Numbered from the stretch's first letter, positions 48,238 to 58,622 are shown. The stretch is DNA of 64,000 nt from JBBSDP01 sp963754335 (GCA_963754335.1 CAVWFQ010000005.1:558001-622000); one strand, 5' to 3'. Notes: generated by a model not told the origin, from the sequence alone. Numbers and translations: made by a program.

Positions 48238-49191
48238 CTACGCTTTGGAATTTCCCGCATCGGTGCCAAACGTGAGAGACGGGACGTTGCTCAGTGCGAA
48301 GGCTTTTCGGCGGTCTTCTTCGAGTCGTCGGAGTTCGTGAAATTTCGCAACAGCGAGAAACTCATAGATGGCTAAGAGCCGGCAGAGCACATATCCGGGC
48401 CGTCCGTCGAGGAATCCCCGCCGCAGCACGTATCCATAGAGAAACCGCAACGTCGGGCGAAACGGGAGACGCCGTGACATCTTCTTGATCCATCTGCGAC
48501 GAGCCAGGGATTTGTTGCCGCTCGCTCCCGACACTGCGGTTTTGGCATTGTGGAGTTCAACCGCCGCCTCCCATCCGCTGTACCGATTGTGCTTTTCGAT
48601 GAAGATTTGCACGGTTGGAAAGGCAAAGTGCAGCATCTCCCCCTTCATGTATCCAGCAGGCCCGTTGACGACGACGTGCTCATGGACTTCGTTGTCGCCG
48701 CTTCCCGTATCCCCCAGTGTCGTCAGTTGCTCATACTCACCGTATTTGCGCTTGATGAGCCTCAAGTTCCAGCTCGGATAGTAACCGCAATGAAGAATGA
48801 GCCGGCCCATGAAGATGAATTTGCGGTTGATGTAGTAGCCGACTTTGTCCGGGGTCCGGATCGTTCGAGCAATCTCCTCAGACAGGTCAGGCATGATCCA
48901 TTCATCGGCATCCACAATCAGCACCCAGTCATTTCGAAATTGAATATTGCGCAGCGCCCAGTTTTTTTTCTTGGGCCATTGTCCATTCCAGGTGAAATCA
49001 ATGACGCGGGCGCCGTAAGCTTCGGCGATTTGCCGGGTTTGGTCAGTTGAATTTGAATCGACCACCACCACCTCATCCGCCCACCGGAGATGATCGAGAC
49101 AACGGCGAAGATTTCCCTCCTCGTTTTTCGTCGGGATGAGTACTGACACCGGGACACGAGTCGAAGTTGAGGGAAGATCAGTTGACTGCAT
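48238..49191 (-). CDS. Glycosyltransferase family 2
   Basis: 317 residues from the ATG at 49191. The frame is open far upstream, but the GT-A domain begins right after this start (VPVSVLIPTKNEEGNLRRCL). Motifs: EVVVVDSNSTDQT, WVLIVDADEWIMPDL (DxD metal site) and a later DNEVHEHVVVNGPAGYMKGE. It resembles the WaaE/KdtX-like GT2 group, which often adds glucose to lipid-linked or core sugars. C-terminal part basic and amphipathic, so membrane-associated. First gene of the minus-strand block; a divergent acetyltransferase gene starts 200 bases away. Confidence 0.85.
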   Translation of the reverse strand: MQSTDLPSTSTRVPVSVLIPTKNEEGNLRRCLDHLRWADEVVVVDSNSTDQTRQIAEAYGARVIDFTWNGQWPKKKNWALRNIQFRNDWVLIVDADEWIMPDLSEEIARTIRTPDKVGYYINRKFIFMGRLILHCGYYPSWNLRLIKRKYGEYEQLTTLGDTGSGDNEVHEHVVVNGPAGYMKGEMLHFAFPTVQIFIEKHNRYSGWEAAVELHNAKTAVSGASGNKSLARRRWIKKMSRRLPFRPTLRFLYGYVLRRGFLDGRPGYVLCRLLAIYEFLAVAKFHELRRLEEDRRKAFALSNVPSLTFGTDAGNSKA

Positions 49192-49392
49192 GGAAGGGAT
49201 TGTTATAGACGCGTAGCGCCATGCGCTCAACCGTTCCTGGGAGAACCTCAATGCGTCTGTTTCACGCGCCATCAAGAAAAAATGCCCGGACGATTCAAAG
49301 GGCCGCGTGGGAATTGATCGCCGTCCATCGGACGATTGGCCTGTCAGATGGCTCGCTTGACGCCTCTGAAAATAGCTCATAGTCTGCGTTGA

Positions 49393-49980
49393 ATGCCGGA
49401 GGTTGCTCAGGTTCGTGTCCGTCGGGGCGGGTACAGCCTCGCGCATAAAGCGGTCCGGGTGGCATGGGGCGGAGTTTGGCTGCTTCTGTACAGGCCCAGC
49501 CCGCGTCCCCTGCACGCCTGGAGGAGGTTTCTTCTTCGGCTGTTTGGGGCCAGCATTGCTCAGGGGGCACATCCTTATCCGTCGGCTCGCATTTGGGCGC
49601 CCTGGAACCTGACGATGGGTCCGCACAGTTGCATCGGCGACCATGTGGACTGTTATAGCGTAGACCGGGTCACGCTGGGTTCGTATGCGCTGGTCAGCCA
49701 ATACGCATACCTCTGCACGGCGAGTCACGATTTTGAAGATCCGGCCTTCCCCCTGGTCATTTCGCCCATCACGATTGCGGCGGAGGCATGGGTTTGTGCT
49801 TGCGTCTACGTGGGGCCCGGCGTCACGGTAGGTGAGGGAGCCGTCGTCGGAGCGCGCTCGGGCGTTTTCCGGGATGTGGAGCCGTGGACGGTGGTCGCAG
49901 GGACGCCCGCGAAATATCTGAAGAACCGCTCGCGATCCGGTGCACGGGGACCGGGGCAACTGGAGCCGCCGACTCAGTGA
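49393..49980 (+). CDS. WcaF-like hexapeptide acetyltransferase
   Basis: 195 residues. N-terminal amphipathic segment, then the left-handed beta-helix: IWAPWNLTMGPHSCIGDHVD, SYALVSQYAYLCTASHDFED (His of the active site), ITIAAEAWVCACVYVGPGVT, VVGARSGVFRDVEPWTVVAG, TPAKYLKNR. It matches colanic-acid-type WcaF O-acetyltransferases, which acetylate sugars of exopolysaccharide using acetyl-CoA. It lies 330 bases before the E1/lipoyl-acyltransferase pair on the same strand, so this block may be an acylation module. Confidence 0.88.
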   Translation: MPEVAQVRVRRGGYSLAHKAVRVAWGGVWLLLYRPSPRPLHAWRRFLLRLFGASIAQGAHPYPSARIWAPWNLTMGPHSCIGDHVDCYSVDRVTLGSYALVSQYAYLCTASHDFEDPAFPLVISPITIAAEAWVCACVYVGPGVTVGEGAVVGARSGVFRDVEPWTVVAGTPAKYLKNRSRSGARGPGQLEPPTQ

Positions 49981-50310
49981 TATTCGGTGCGTTCGTGCGT
50001 TAATTTTGACTCCGCGCGACGGAACATTGCTCAGCTTCCATAACGAGTGGGGCCAAAGGACTACCGGACGTTGACGCAACCCGGCGCGCGGCGTATCTTC
50101 CGGTTGCGCCTCTGGCGGCTAACGAGGCGTGCAGTAAAGTCCGATGCAGGTGAACAGCCAGACGAATCGTCACGGTTCCGACCATTCAGGAAGACAATCG
50201 ACTGATACCTCAGCCGGCTCAAACGTACGGCTTGGCGGTTCCATGCTCGATTGCCGGATTGCGGGCGGAACCTGAGTGCTTCGGGCCACCCTGGAGGAGT
50301 AGTTTCCGAC
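49981..50310. other. Intergenic region, no gene recognised
   Basis: 330 bases between the WcaF-like gene and the fused E1 gene. No hairpin of the repeat families and no convincing promoter boxes were found. The E1 ribosome site GGAGGAG lies at its end (50290-50296). Confidence 0.45.
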
Positions 50311-52324
50311 ATGTCCGCGCCGGCGAATTACATCTCGGTGACGCTTGAGCCGGAAGTGCCCGACGATGCGTTGGACCGATTTCGGGAAGAATTGTACCAG
50401 GCGTTGTTGATCCGTCGGACCGAGCAGCGCCTGCTCGAACTGTTCAGCGAGGGAAAACTCTTCGGCACGGTTCACACTTGTATCGGTCAGGAGTTCGTCG
50501 GCATCTCGGTCGCCCGATCGCTTCAGCGACAGGATACGATTTTTTCCAATCATCGCGGCCACGGTCATTTCCTCTCCCGCACCGGCAATGTTGAAGGCCT
50601 GATCGGCGAGGTGATGGGCAAGTCGACCGGGGTGTGCGGGGGACGCGGCGGGTCGCAACACCTTCAACAGGACAACTACTACTCCAATGGAATCCAGGGC
50701 GGCATCATCCCGGTCGCGACCGGGCTGGCCTACGCCCATCGGCTCAAGCAAAACAACGCCGTTTCGGTCGTGTACATTGGCGACGGCACGCTCGGCCAGG
50801 GCGGCGCTGTACGAGTCGCTGAACATCGCCTCGGTTATCGGCGTCCCGCTCTTGATCGTTTGCGAAAATAACCTGTTCGCCCAATCAACCTGTCAGGTCC
50901 AGACTCTGGCGGGCGATATCTGCGCCTGCGCCGCCGCATTCGGGGTTGACACGGCGCACGGCAACACCTGGGAGTGGCCGGAACTTTTCGGGCAGATGCG
51001 AGAATCGATCGAGCGCGTGCGCACTACGGGTCGCCCCCTGTTCCACCGGGTTGACACCTTCCGCCTGATGGCCCATTCCAAGGGGGATGACAATCGCCCC
51101 GCTGACTACATTCAGAGCCATCGCGAACGCGACCCGCTCGACTCCCTCTCGCGGCGATTTGCCGCTGATCCGCGCTGGCAGCAGATGGTGAGCGAGATCG
51201 ACCAGCGCGTGAAGAACGCCGCCGACCGCGCTGATGCGGCGTCCTTCGGCACAATCGATCTGCCCGCTCCCTCGGCCGATCCACATGTCATTGATTGGAA
51301 GCGTCTTTCATTCACGAAGGAGCGCGTCGTTCAATCCGTCAAGCGCGGCCTGCACGAGGGCCTTGTGCAATATCCGGATGTGGTGATCCTCGGCGAAGAT
51401 GTGGAATCGCCATACGGCGGCGCCTTCAAATGCACGATGGGTCTCTCACAGGATTTCGAAGGCCGCGTGCGCAACATGCCGATCAGCGAGCTGGCGATGC
51501 TCGGCGTCGGCAACGGACTGGCGCTGGCGGGAATGAGGCCGGTCATCGAGATGATGTTCGGCGATTTTCTGGCCCTTGCCGCCGATCAGTGGATCAATCA
51601 TGCGGCCAAGTTCCGCTTCATGTTCAACGACAAGGTCAGTGTTCCCCTGATCGTGCGGACGCCGATGGGCGGCAAACGCGGCTATGCGGCGACACACAGC
51701 CAGAGCCTGGAAAAACATCTGCTGGGATTGCCGGGCACGCGCGTGCTTTGCCTGCACCACCGGTGCAACCCCGCCGATCTTTACCGAACTCTTTTTGCGG
51801 CCAACGATCTGCCGACGCTGGTGGTGGAAAACAAAATTCTCTATGGTCAAACCTGCTCCAGCGATGCCCCGCCGGGCTTTGAGCTGATCGCGTCGACCGG
51901 CCATGCCTTTCCGACCGTGCGGTTGAAACCGGCCATCGAGCCGGAGGTGACGATCCTGGCAGTCGGGGGAATGTCGCTCGATGCCGAAAATGCGGTGACG
52001 CGGCTGTTCGAAGAAGATGAAATCGCCGCCGATTTATTTCTCCCGACTCAATTGTATCCGTTTGATATCGACGTGCTGGCCGAAAGCCTCGAACAGACGC
52101 GGAGGCTGGTGGTCGTCGAGGAGGGTCAGGGATTCGTTTCACTTGGCGGAGAGATCGTCGCCCAGGTGACCGAGCGATTCGGCCGGCTGAACGTCGCATG
52201 TCGTCGTCTCGCGGCGGCGCCGGTTCCCATCCCCGCCGCCCGCCCGCTCGAGCAGCTTTGCCTGCCGAATGCAGATTCGATCATCGCACGGGTGAAGGAG
52301 GTCGCGCGTGAGCTCGTCCATTGA
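50311..52324 (+). CDS. 2-oxoacid dehydrogenase E1, alpha and beta subunits fused; one frameshift
   Basis: ATG at 50311 behind GGAGGAG. Alpha half: LLIRRTEQRLLELFSEGKLF, HTCIGQEFVGIS, SNHRGHGHFLSR, GVCGGRGGSQHL, and the thiamine-diphosphate motif GDGTLGQGGALYESLN ... CENN; the frame shifts inside this motif near 50812. Beta half from about residue 330: VVILGEDVESPYGGAFKCTM, PISELAMLGVGNGLALAGMR, MMFGDFLALAADQWINHAAK, ILAVGGMSLDAENAV. About 670 residues in all. E1 decarboxylates a 2-oxoacid and passes the acyl group to a lipoyl arm. Alpha-beta fusions occur in some pyruvate and branched-chain enzymes. Its stop overlaps the lipoyl-acyltransferase gene; no E3 is nearby. Substrate unknown. Confidence 0.88.
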
Positions 52325-53414
52325 GCCGCGGCGCGAAATCCGCGTCCCGCGCGAGACGGTCAACGACGACCTGGTCACGGTGCAGCGCTGGCTTTTTGAG
52401 GCTGGCGCGGCGGTTCGCGCCCATGACGTGGTGGCAATCATTGAAACATCCAAGGCCACAATCGATATCGAAGCCGCGTCCGACGGATGCCTCCAGATTC
52501 TTCAGCCGGAGGGGGCCGAAGTTCCCGTCGGGGAATTGATCGGCCGAATTCTGCAAAACGGCGAGCTGGCCGCACCGCCGGCCGCACCCGCGGAAACAGC
52601 GGCTGCGCCAACGAACATCACTGCGATCGCGCCCGGCGAGGTCACTCTGTCGCGCAAGGCCCGGGCACTCATCGAGCAGCACGGGATCGACGTTGGCGTT
52701 TTTGCAAGCCGGGGGATGCCGCTGGTCCGGGAGGCGGATGTCATCCGATTCCTTCAAGAGCGCCTTGCGACCGAACGAACCGAAGGCCCCGTGGCAGAAA
52801 AACACGACCCGCCCCCGTCCGCCGCGGACGTGCAACCGGCTCCCGCCGCACACGTGCAAGCGGCGGCTTATGTTCACAAGCAGCGCGGTTTGTTTGGAGA
52901 CGCCGCCGCCAGCGCCGGGGAACGGGGCAAGGGCCCTGTCTGGCTCATCTGGAACTACTTCTGGCGCAACTGGCTGCTGGGCAACCTGGTTCGCGTTGCG
53001 CCGCGCGGGGTGATCAACGTGCTTCACAAGTGGCGCGGCGTTCGGATGGGGCGGGACTGTTTTATCGATCCGACGGCAATCCTTGAAACGGCCTATCCCG
53101 AAAACATCACCATGGGCAACGACGTGCGTGTGACGGTCGGTTGCATTGTGATGACGCATATTAAAGCGCCCCATTATCATCGCGATACCGGGATCATGCC
53201 GTCGGTCCTCAAGCCAGTCGTACTGGAGGACCACTGTTTCCTTGGCGTCAACTCCGTAGTCATGCCCGGCGTGACGGTCGGCAAAGCCGCGGTGGTCGCT
53301 TCGGGGGCGGTGGTCATGGCGGATGTGCCACCCTATACAATGGTTGCCGGGAACCCAGCGAAAGTGGTCAAGCGTTTTCCAAACCCAGAGGCCGCCGGCG
53401 GTCCGAAGGGATAA
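52308..53414 (+). CDS. Lipoyl domain - PSBD - hexapeptide acyltransferase fusion
   Basis: 368 residues; GTG start at 52308 with AAGGAGG six bases upstream, overlapping the E1 stop by 17 bases. Residues about 8-84 form a lipoyl domain with target lysine K49 in IIETSKATIDIEA. Residues about 112-150 look like the peripheral subunit-binding domain of E2 subunits (VTLSRKARALIEQHGIDV ... READVIRFLQ). After a Pro/Ala linker, residues about 205-240 form a hydrophobic segment, and 244-356 a left-handed beta-helix acyltransferase (MGNDVRVTVGCIVMTHIKAP, NSVVMPGVTVGKAAVV, GNPAKVV), with candidate catalytic His at 284, 289 or 291. The normal catalytic core of a lipoamide acyltransferase (HHxxxDG) is absent. 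I infer that E1 loads the lipoyl arm and the hexapeptide domain transfers the acyl group to a sugar. Confidence 0.85.
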   Translation: MSSSIEPRREIRVPRETVNDDLVTVQRWLFEAGAAVRAHDVVAIIETSKATIDIEAASDGCLQILQPEGAEVPVGELIGRILQNGELAAPPAAPAETAAAPTNITAIAPGEVTLSRKARALIEQHGIDVGVFASRGMPLVREADVIRFLQERLATERTEGPVAEKHDPPPSAADVQPAPAAHVQAAAYVHKQRGLFGDAAASAGERGKGPVWLIWNYFWRNWLLGNLVRVAPRGVINVLHKWRGVRMGRDCFIDPTAILETAYPENITMGNDVRVTVGCIVMTHIKAPHYHRDTGIMPSVLKPVVLEDHCFLGVNSVVMPGVTVGKAAVVASGAVVMADVPPYTMVAGNPAKVVKRFPNPEAAGGPKG

Positions 53415-53419
53415 ATCCG

Positions 53420-54369
53420 ATGCCGCCCAAAACGATAAATTCTGAAGTTGCCGTCGATGATCGTCCGCTCAACGCGTTCTGCGTCGATCTGGAAGAATGG
53501 TTCCATATCTGCGGGGTGGACACGGCCTACTCCGACACGGCGAGTTGGGAAAGCGCCCCCGCCCACGTCGTCGCCGACACCGAGCAACTGATGCGGCTCC
53601 TGGATGAGACCGGCTCCAGGGGAACCTTTCTGACCGTCGGCTGGGTCGCCCAGCGCTATCCCGACCTGATTCGCCGACTCGTTGATGCGGGCCACGAAAT
53701 CGGCTGCCACAGCTACTGGCACCGGCTGGTTTTTTCGCTCACTCCCGAGCAGTTTGATGAGGACATCGGAAAGTGCCTGGCACTCCTGCGCGATATTTCC
53801 GGCCAGCCCGTCAACGCCTTCCGGGCACCGGGGTTTTCGATCACGCGCGATTGCTTCTGGGCTTATCCCATCCTGCGCCGACATGGCATTACCGTTGACG
53901 TGTCGATCGTGCCCGCCCGCCGCGACCACGGAGGAGTGGATGGTTTCACGCGAGACCCGTTCGTGCTCGGCACCGAGGCCGGCGATGTGCACTGCTTCCC
54001 CGTCTCCGTGATGACCGTGGCCGGACGGACTGTCCCATTCTCCGGCGGGGGATATTTGCGACTGCTCCCGTTGTCCGTCGTGAAGGCGGGTTATCGCCAG
54101 AATCATCGGCAGGGCCGTCCGGGGATGTCTTACATTCACCCGCGCAAATCAATCCGAGTCAGCCGCGGCTGGAGAATCTGCCCCGGCTGAAGCATTTCAA
54201 GTATTACGTGAACCTTGCCTCAACCGAGCCGAAGCTGCGGGAAATCCTGAAGACCTTCCGCTTCACTACAATCGCCGAAGTAGTCGCAGCCGTCCGCGCC
54301 TGGCCTCGATATTCACTCGTTGGCGACTCGATTGTCCCCGCCGATTTGCCGGCCGTGGCGGCCGGTTGA
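53420..54369 (+). CDS. Polysaccharide deacetylase, XrtA/PEP-CTERM-associated type, one frameshift
   Basis: ATG at 53420, 5 bases after the previous stop. NodB motifs: FCVDLEEWFH (catalytic Asp plus metal Asp), HEIGCHSYWH (metal His), FRAPGFSI. The C-terminal DUF3473-like part begins as PGMSYIHPR, shifts frame near 54145 and continues INPSQPRLENLPRLKHFKYY, LKTFRFTTIAEVVAAV, stopping at 54369. In exosortase-associated loci this enzyme deacetylates N-acetyl sugars of the exopolysaccharide. Its presence fits the PEP-CTERM gene at 58912. Co-transcribed with the E1/lipoyl-acyltransferase pair. Confidence 0.88.
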
Positions 54370-54376
54370 TGCAACC

Positions 54377-55639
54377 TCAGGCGTTGGCGGGCCGGGGGAC
54401 CTGCAACGGACCGATGCCGCGCTCGATGGTGTCACAAAAGCGCCCGCACAAGACGGTTTTGCTCAATTGTCCATGGATCAATTGCCTGGCCCGATCACCC
54501 ATCGCGGCCAGTTCTTCCGGCGGCGTCTGGACGATGCGGAGGATCGTCTCCACCGCCCGGTCCACGTCGCCGTGGGGAACGTGCCAGCCGATCCGGTTTT
54601 CCGATACCAGCGCCGAAACGTGGCAGGGATCCGGCCCGAGCAACAGGATCGGCCGGCCCAGAGCCATGGCTCCATAGATTTTGCAGGGGTGCACAATGCC
54701 GACGACCTCGTTTCCGACGCTCACCACATGCACATCGGCTGCGGACAGCGAATATTTGATCTCGGAAATCGGCTGGTACGGCAGCGAGCGGACATTGCTT
54801 AAATTCTGCTCGGAAATCGCGCGATTCACCTGTTCTTTATTCACGCCGCCGCCAATGAACATGAAAACAATGTCGCTTCGATCCTGAAGGCGCGCGGCGG
54901 CGTCGAGCAACGTTGCAATCGGCGTCGAGGTGCCATGGTTACCGCTGTTCATGATCACAAATTTGCCCGCAAGCCCGTGTTTCTCGCGAAAGGGATTGCC
55001 CGCGTGAGCAACGTTTTCCAGGTGATCCTCGTGCGGCCAGGGGGGCATGACCCACATTTTTTCCGTCACGTTGACCTTCCGGTTCACGCGCTCGGCCATA
55101 AAGGGATCCAGCACGACAACGTCGGAAGCGCGGCGGAGAATCAGGCGATTGAGAAAGTTAAAAACGCGCGCCGGTATCGAATCCTCGCGCGTCCTGCCGA
55201 GGGCGATCATCTGATCGGGATTGAGGTCCATCACCCAGTATTTGACGGGCACTCGGCGCACCATCGCGATGACGAGCGCGCCCGTCGAGCACATCGGCGG
55301 GGAAGTGCTCACCAGGATCCCCGCCAATCGGCGCGTGAACATCCCCCGGACCACGCATTGCGCGACAAAAAGGGCTCCGGCCAGCAGTCGCAGCGCAAGC
55401 GATTTTTTGCCGAAGGAAGAAAGGGGGACGCGGCGAATTTCCACGCCGTCGCGGAGTTCCCGCGACGGATACTTCATCGAGGGGTCGTCATATCCGCGAT
55501 TGGCGGCAAGGACTACGACGCGATACCCGCGATGAGCCATCTCAATCGCCACGTCCGCCATATGCTGTCCGACGCTCGCGGGATCGGGGACGAAGACCTG
55601 GCTGAGAATCAAAATTGTCCTGGGCCGGGATCGGGCCAT
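54377..55639 (-). CDS. Glycosyltransferase, WbuB/WcaI-like GT4
   Basis: 420 residues. GT-B N-domain TILILSQVFVPDPASVGQHM with RGYRVVVLAANRGYDDPS; LVSTSPPMCSTGALVIAMVR; PVKYWVMDLNPDQMIALGR (typical of WbuB-type enzymes). Donor half: VIMNSGNHGTSTPIATLLDA, DIVFMFIGGGVNKEQV, SAADVHVVSVGNEVVGIVHP, CKIYGAMALGRPILLLGPDP. Such enzymes add GlcNAc, fucosamine or similar sugars to the lipid-linked oligosaccharide. It converges with the deacetylase gene (7 bases apart). Confidence 0.9.
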   Translation of the reverse strand: MARSRPRTILILSQVFVPDPASVGQHMADVAIEMAHRGYRVVVLAANRGYDDPSMKYPSRELRDGVEIRRVPLSSFGKKSLALRLLAGALFVAQCVVRGMFTRRLAGILVSTSPPMCSTGALVIAMVRRVPVKYWVMDLNPDQMIALGRTREDSIPARVFNFLNRLILRRASDVVVLDPFMAERVNRKVNVTEKMWVMPPWPHEDHLENVAHAGNPFREKHGLAGKFVIMNSGNHGTSTPIATLLDAAARLQDRSDIVFMFIGGGVNKEQVNRAISEQNLSNVRSLPYQPISEIKYSLSAADVHVVSVGNEVVGIVHPCKIYGAMALGRPILLLGPDPCHVSALVSENRIGWHVPHGDVDRAVETILRIVQTPPEELAAMGDRARQLIHGQLSKTVLCGRFCDTIERGIGPLQVPRPANA

Positions 55640-55676
55640 GTTCGCAAACTCCGCAACTCAGACTTTCCTGATGGAA

Positions 55677-56834
55677 TTATCGACCGATTCCGCTGGCGGG
55701 CGCGTCGTGTTTCGCGAACGCCTGCGCGCACGCTTCGACCACTTCATCGACTCCGATCCGCCGGATGCACTCCATCTTCCGTTCGACGCAGACTTGAAGC
55801 TCGCATCCCTCGCAGTCGATCGGAGTCCGGAACACATGGTGTCCCTCCCCATACGGATACCAGAGCCCCGGCGCGGCCCGGGAGGAAAAAATGGCGACGC
55901 AGGGAACGCCGACCGCAACCGCCAGATGCATCGATCCGGTATCGTTTCCCAGGTAAATCCGGCACCGCGCCATGGCCGCCGCTGACGGCCTCAGCCCCAG
56001 CGCTCCCGCCGCCGAATAGCCGCGCTTCCAGCTTTTGAGCAGCACCTCGGCGATGGGCCGGTCCTCGGCCCCGCCGACCACGACAGGCCAGACGTCAAAG
56101 CGCTCAATCAGCCGGGAAACGACCTCGATGTAGCTGCTCGTGCGGCCAGATCTTGGCCGGCATTTTTGAACCGGTGCGACGGCGATCCAGGGGCGGCCTT
56201 CCGACGAAGGCAAACCCGCCACCCATCGATCGACCTCGGCCTGCTCGGGGCGCCGATCCCCAGTTCCATCTTTCCCCGGCCGGGCGGGGGCACATGAACG
56301 CCTTCGCCGGACAGTCTCTGCAAAAGCAGATCCGCCTCCCGCGGCAATTCGGGCTGGGGCCGACCGGGCGTCCGCAGTGCGCGGATGCCCGTCCAGTTCA
56401 TCATGCCGATCAGGTTCTGAATGCCGGCAAGCTGGAAAAAACTCCTGTCCCGTTTCACGCGCGAAAGTTCCCGCGCTGGGAGCGAGGTAGATGAGCGTCT
56501 GGAAGTGGCGCCGACGCAGTTTCCAGAGCAGCGCCACCATTCGCATGATTTGCGTCGGGCCACGGCCTCCCGCGGGATAAGCCAGAAAATCGTCGATGAG
56601 CCCCGAACCCCGCAGTACATCCGCCGACAGCACATATCGCTTGCCGATATGCTGATCGCATAACAGCGTAATCTTCGCGTCCGGAAAATTTTCCCGCACG
56701 GCCCAGAACGAGGGGACGGAGACGAGGGTGTCGCCGAGGCTGCCGATCCGGAAAACCAGAATTGAAAGCGGCGCCTTTGCCCCAGCCGCCTGTGCAGGAG
56801 GGGACGTGGAAGCATTTTCGCGATTGGCTGGCAT
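55677..56834 (-). CDS. GT9 family (heptosyltransferase-like) transferase, two frameshifts
   Basis: ATG at 56834. Start of the GT9 domain PLSILVFRIGSLGDTLVSVP, then KITLLCDQHIGKRYVLSADV and HFQTLIYLAPS. A middle piece lies in another frame between about 56475 and 56245 (AGIQNLIGMMNWTGIRALRT, PREADLLLQRLSGEGVHVPP). The donor half returns in the first frame: EQAEVDRWVAGLPSSEGRPW, CRIYLGNDTGSMHLAVAVGV, PCVAIFSSRAAPGLWYPYGE. Family: ADP-heptose:LPS transferases. HldE is encoded just upstream and a GmhA-like gene nearby, so a heptose-containing glycan is plausible. Confidence 0.85.
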   Translation of the reverse strand: MPANRENASTSPPAQAAGAKAPLSILVFRIGSLGDTLVSVPSFWAVRENFPDAKITLLCDQHIGKRYVLSADVLRGSGLIDDFLAYPAGGRGPTQIMRMVALLWKLRRRHFQTLIYLAPSAGTFARETGQEFFPACRHSEPDRHDELDGHPRTADARSAPARIAAGGGSAFAETVRRRRSCAPARPGKDGTGDRRPEQAEVDRWVAGLPSSEGRPWIAVAPVQKCRPRSGRTSSYIEVVSRLIERFDVWPVVVGGAEDRPIAEVLLKSWKRGYSAAGALGLRPSAAAMARCRIYLGNDTGSMHLAVAVGVPCVAIFSSRAAPGLWYPYGEGHHVFRTPIDCEGCELQVCVERKMECIRRIGVDEVVEACAQAFAKHDAPASGIGR

Positions 56835-57073
56835 GGTGCGCGATGGCTGAAGAATGGACGCCGCTCCCGGCAAATTGCAACGACGTCGTCGCGAGCCCTG
56901 TTTGCTCCACATCGGCCTTTGTCGCTGGTGGGCAGGCATCCCATTGCGCTGCTTCCAATCCACGCGAGACACGCCGACATCGACGGCCCAGCGAATTGTA
57001 TCGCCGGGCGCGCCGGTTCAACGGTATGACCGGAGGTGGCGATCTCTCGATTCCTCCGACGGGCACCATGTCG

Positions 57074-58562
57074 TCATTTTTTGTCGTAGGCTTCGAGGAT
57101 TCGCTCGATAACCGCCGAAGTGCTCCTTCCGTCAACCAGAGGGGCCAGGGCAACCTGACCTCCATACGCCTCCACCACATCCCATCCAACGACCTGCTCT
57201 TTGCGATAGTCCTGCGCCTTTGACCAGTACATCCGGCCGAATCTCCCGAATCAGGCGCAACGGCGAATCTTCATCGAACTGAACGAGATAATCGATGCTC
57301 TCCAGTTCTTCCAGCACGCTCATTCGATCGTGCTCATTAATAATCGGACGCTTGTTGCCTTTGAGCCGGCGGATGCTGGCGTCGGTGTTCACGCCGACCA
57401 CCAGAAGATCCCCCTGTTTTCGCGCAAATCGAAAATAACTGACATGGCCGAGGTGAATGAGGTCGAAACAGCCATTGGTAAATACGATCCGTTTGCCGCT
57501 GTTTCGATGATGCTGAAGTTCAGCCGCAAGTTGCTCGAGCGTTCGCTGCTTTCCCATGTGTTCGTGCGCTTCGGCGTACAACTCATGGATGATTTCCTGC
57601 GGCTTGATGGGAACCGATCCGAACTTTTCAACCTCCAGGCCCCCGGCCACATTCGCCAGCGCGACCGAATCCGCCCAGTCCGCCCCCCCGGCCCGCGCCA
57701 TGGCGAGCATTGCCAGGACCATATCGCCGGCCCCGGTCACATCGTAGACCTGCCGCTGGCGGGTCTTCAGCCACCGTCGCTCTCCGCTTCGTGTCGCCAG
57801 GTAGGATCCGCTCTTATCCAGCGTGATCACGACTGCTTCCAGCCCCACGTTTTCCAGAAGCGCCTCGGCGGCGGGGGCGAACTCCTCCGGGGCTCGAACC
57901 GGAAGTTTCGATGCCTTTTCGGCTTCCAGCCGGTTCAATTTCAAGGCCGTCGCATTTTGGTAGCGGCGATAGTCGGAGATGGCGGATGGATCCACGATCA
58001 CCGGCACGCCTCGCTCGCGGGCGAGAGAAATGATCTTCTGCGACACCTCATCGGTCAGCAGGCCCTTGTTGTAGTCCTCAATGCAGAGGATCTTCGCCCC
58101 GTCGAGAGCCGACGCGATGGCGTCAATGACCGCCCCCGCCAAACCCGGCGGCAGCGGCGCGTGTTCTTCATAATCCAGCCGCATCATCTGCTGGGGATGT
58201 CGATGCTGCGCCAATCCGATCAGCCGGGTCTTGCAGACGGTCGGTCTTCCCGGCGATTCAATCAACGCGTCGGTCGAAACGCCGCACTCCTTGAGTTTAG
58301 TGCGAACCTCAAGGCCGGCCTGGTCGTTTCCAACGACTCCCACCACCCGCACCCCCGCCCCCAGCGCCGCGAGATTAGCGGCGACCCCGCCCGCCCCGCC
58401 GAGCCGGGTTTCCTCTTTCTGGAAGTGAATGACCGGAACCGGCGCCTCCGGTGAAAGTCGCTCGGCGTTGCCGTAGAGGTAACGATCGAGCATCAGATCC
58501 CCAACCAGCACCACCACGGCGTGCGGCAACCGCTCCACAATCTCAATCAAATGAGTCGACAT
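57074..58562 (-). CDS. hldE: Bifunctional heptose-7-phosphate kinase / heptose-1-phosphate adenylyltransferase
   Basis: ATG at 58562. Kinase (PfkB) domain: VVLVGDLMLDRYLYGNAERL, TRLGGAGGVAANLAALGAGV, CIEDYNKGLLTDEV, VTGAGDMVLAMLAM (catalytic Asp). Adenylyltransferase domain: IVFTNGCFDLIHLGHVSYFR (HxGH motif), VVGVNTDASIRRLKGNKRPI, DYLVQFDEDSPLRLI. The last part is in another frame from about 57225 (DYRKEQVVGWDVVEAYGGQV ... STSAVIERILEAYDKK), ending at 57074, so the true protein is full length (about 495 residues). It makes ADP-D-glycero-beta-D-manno-heptose together with GmhA, GmhB and HldD; the last two are not in the window. Confidence 0.92.
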
Positions 58563-58622
58563 GCGAGTTGATGATAACCGATCTCCCATCGCGTTTTTAT
58601 CGCGCGCCGCACCCCCGCGCGG

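Noticed and set aside
48238..50079. 613-residue version of the GT2 protein with a long N-terminal extension
   Set aside because: The extension is Arg/Pro-rich, overlaps the plus-strand WcaF-like gene and has no domain; the GT-A fold begins just after the ATG at 49191.
50790..50830. Programmed frameshift within the E1 thiamine-diphosphate motif
   Set aside because: No slippery heptamer or stimulatory structure seen, and similar shifts occur in about 25 other genes, so an indel error is more likely.
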